From: JAGQRJ01 sp041402045
Lineage (GTDB): Bacteria; Planctomycetota; J058
DNA: 64,000 nucleotides
Direction of reading: 5' to 3'
Assembly: GCA_041402045.1 (NCBI GenBank)
Contig: JAWKSZ010000033.1
Span: 1-64,000 of the forward strand
This document shows positions 63,015 to 64,000 of the stretch, piece by piece; positions within the stretch are counted from its first letter, which is position 1, and every line of letters begins with the position of its first letter. Both the position numbers and the translations under genes were made by a program. The notes under the pieces were generated by a model. It did no database searches. It was not told the origin of the DNA and saw only the letters and a list, made by a program, of their open reading frames with translations.

Positions 63015-64000
63015 ATGAGCGGATTCAAGACGGCGGCGTGCCTGGCGGTGCTCCTCGGCGCGGGCCAGAGCCTGGCGGACACCGTGACCCTCAAGGACGG
63101 CCGTGAGATGCACGGGCGCCTGGTGCGGGAGACCGAGGACCGGATCTGGCTGCGGACCAACAGCCAGGGCGAGACCGAGATCCCCAAGTCCAGGATCGCG
63201 ACCTTCACGGAGAACGCGAACTGGGGCCGCGACTACGAGCTGCGCACCGAGGGCGCCCGCCCCTCCACCGAGGAGGGTGGCGAAGGCGCCGGCGAGGGTG
63301 GAGACGAGGGCGACGCCGGGACCCCGGCCGCTGGCGGAGGCGCCGGCGGCGCGACGAAGACGGAGGACGGCGGCCTGCCTGGCGACCTGCCCCAGCTCGC
63401 CGACTGGACCTGGCCCGACGAGCTGAGCCAGGCCGAGGTCAAGGTCCGCGAGGGGCTGCGCGACAAGTTCTACGCCGAGCTCACCGAGGAGCTGCTGCCC
63501 ACCACCGAGGAGCGCCTGGAGAAGATCCAGCTCCCCCCGGACGCCGACGAGGAGCTCGAGCGCCTGTCGGCGAAGCTCGCCTGGAAGCGCCGCCAGGGCA
63601 GCGCCAACATGCAGCGCCGCAACGCCCTGAACGACCTCCTCGGCACCTACGGCGTGGCCGCGATCCCGACCCTGGTCGACAACCTCGGCCACGAGGACTG
63701 GTGGCGCCAACGCCTGAGCGCGACCGGCCTGGGCGACCTCATGAAGGCCGGCAGCGCGAGCGACGGGCTCGAGTGGACGGCGGACGAGGCGCGCTGGTAC
63801 GCCTACCACTTCAACGCCCCCGCGAGCCTGCTGGGCCTCCTCGACCACAAGGAGAACACCCTCGACTCGCCCTTCATTCGCCAGGAGGCCAACCAGGCCC
63901 TCGCCGCGATCACCGAGCACAAGGTCAACTACCCGCCGGTCGACGAGAAGCCGACCCTGCTCCCCAGCGCCGCGGAGAGCGACGCGATCCGCCGCTGGAA
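63015..64000 (+). CDS. Secreted protein, 3' end outside window, function unknown
   Basis: The reading frame is open from ATG 63015 to the right edge (at least 328 residues). A GTGGAGGC ribosome-site-like sequence stands before the ATG. The signal peptide is MSGFKTAACLAVLLGAGQSL. The mature start DTVTLKDGREMHGRLVRETE and TNSQGETEIPKSRIATFTEN are typical of a small beta domain seen at the N-terminus of many planctomycete secreted proteins ('LKdGr-x-x-G-x-l/v'). A Glu/Gly-rich linker follows, then a helical part (RRNALNDLLGTYGVAAIPTL; WWRQRLSATGLGDLMKAG; FIRQEANQALAAITEH) that looks HEAT-like. Confidence 0.75.
   Translation, partial: MSGFKTAACLAVLLGAGQSLADTVTLKDGREMHGRLVRETEDRIWLRTNSQGETEIPKSRIATFTENANWGRDYELRTEGARPSTEEGGEGAGEGGDEGDAGTPAAGGGAGGATKTEDGGLPGDLPQLADWTWPDELSQAEVKVREGLRDKFYAELTEELLPTTEERLEKIQLPPDADEELERLSAKLAWKRRQGSANMQRRNALNDLLGTYGVAAIPTLVDNLGHEDWWRQRLSATGLGDLMKAGSASDGLEWTADEARWYAYHFNAPASLLGLLDHKENTLDSPFIRQEANQALAAITEHKVNYPPVDEKPTLLPSAAESDAIRRW

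Overview
GC-rich (about 70% or more) bacterial chromosome segment with about 48 protein genes and no rRNA, tRNA or transposase gene recognised by eye. The protein repertoire suggests a Planctomycetota-type organism: receptor-like Ser/Thr kinases carrying TPRs, FHA proteins, a prokaryotic-RING/membrane protein, a bacterial alpha-2-macroglobulin, PPC/Kelch and BON-repeat secreted proteins, and DUF3187. Myxococcota or a related high-GC phylum remains possible because no phylogenetic marker was tested. Genes are tightly packed. Many same-strand neighbours overlap by a 4-base GTGA or ATGA start/stop, and GTG starts are common.

Layout. 0-4 kb: end of an alpha-2-macroglobulin gene and a large secreted SH3-like protein. 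4.4-7.7 kb: nucleotide-sugar operon ugd-uxs-rmlB (UDP-glucuronate, UDP-xylose, dTDP-4-keto-6-deoxyglucose). 7.8-17.8 kb: a TPR kinase, nnrE, a RING-like membrane protein, a DUF3187 outer-membrane protein, lgt, a KptA-like/Nudix fusion, a GT9 glycosyltransferase, a coiled-coil protein and a degenerate AAA ATPase. Most genes in this stretch carry several apparent frameshifts. 17.8-18.5 kb: seven tandem 43-bp palindromic repeats plus dispersed intergenic repeats. 18.5-23.6 kb: MFS transporter with two GT2 transferases; purH with a CBS protein. 23.7-29.9 kb: acyltransferase, APH-like kinase, six-BON secreted protein, sigma-like protein. 30-35.6 kb: a DNRLRE/TPR kinase, two poorly known genes and a 0.9-kb repeat-rich spacer. 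35.6-41.4 kb: PPC/Kelch lipoprotein, three tandem small lipoproteins and an alpha/beta hydrolase with a RraB-like tail.

41.4-49.8 kb is the most unusual block. An operon encodes a small protein, a divergent FHA/coiled-coil protein, a protein with repeated ERTMAPGYAG motifs, and a murein endopeptidase. It is divergent from a 976-residue Ser/Thr kinase with a long TPR tail. The arrangement suggests a kinase-scaffold-cell-wall signalling module. 49.8-54.2 kb: an ABC-type operon whose ATPase has lost most catalytic motifs. 54.4-57.7 kb: acyl-CoA dehydrogenase, an FHA-GAF-PP2C-like protein with eroded metal ligands, and queD. 58-64 kb: membrane protein, a canonical ABC-2 exporter operon with a SHOCT lipoprotein and a zinc-ribbon permease, and a partial secreted protein.

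Long hairpins without obvious T-tracts sit at several gene ends. TAnnnT hexamers lie 6-50 bases before many starts and could be -10 elements.
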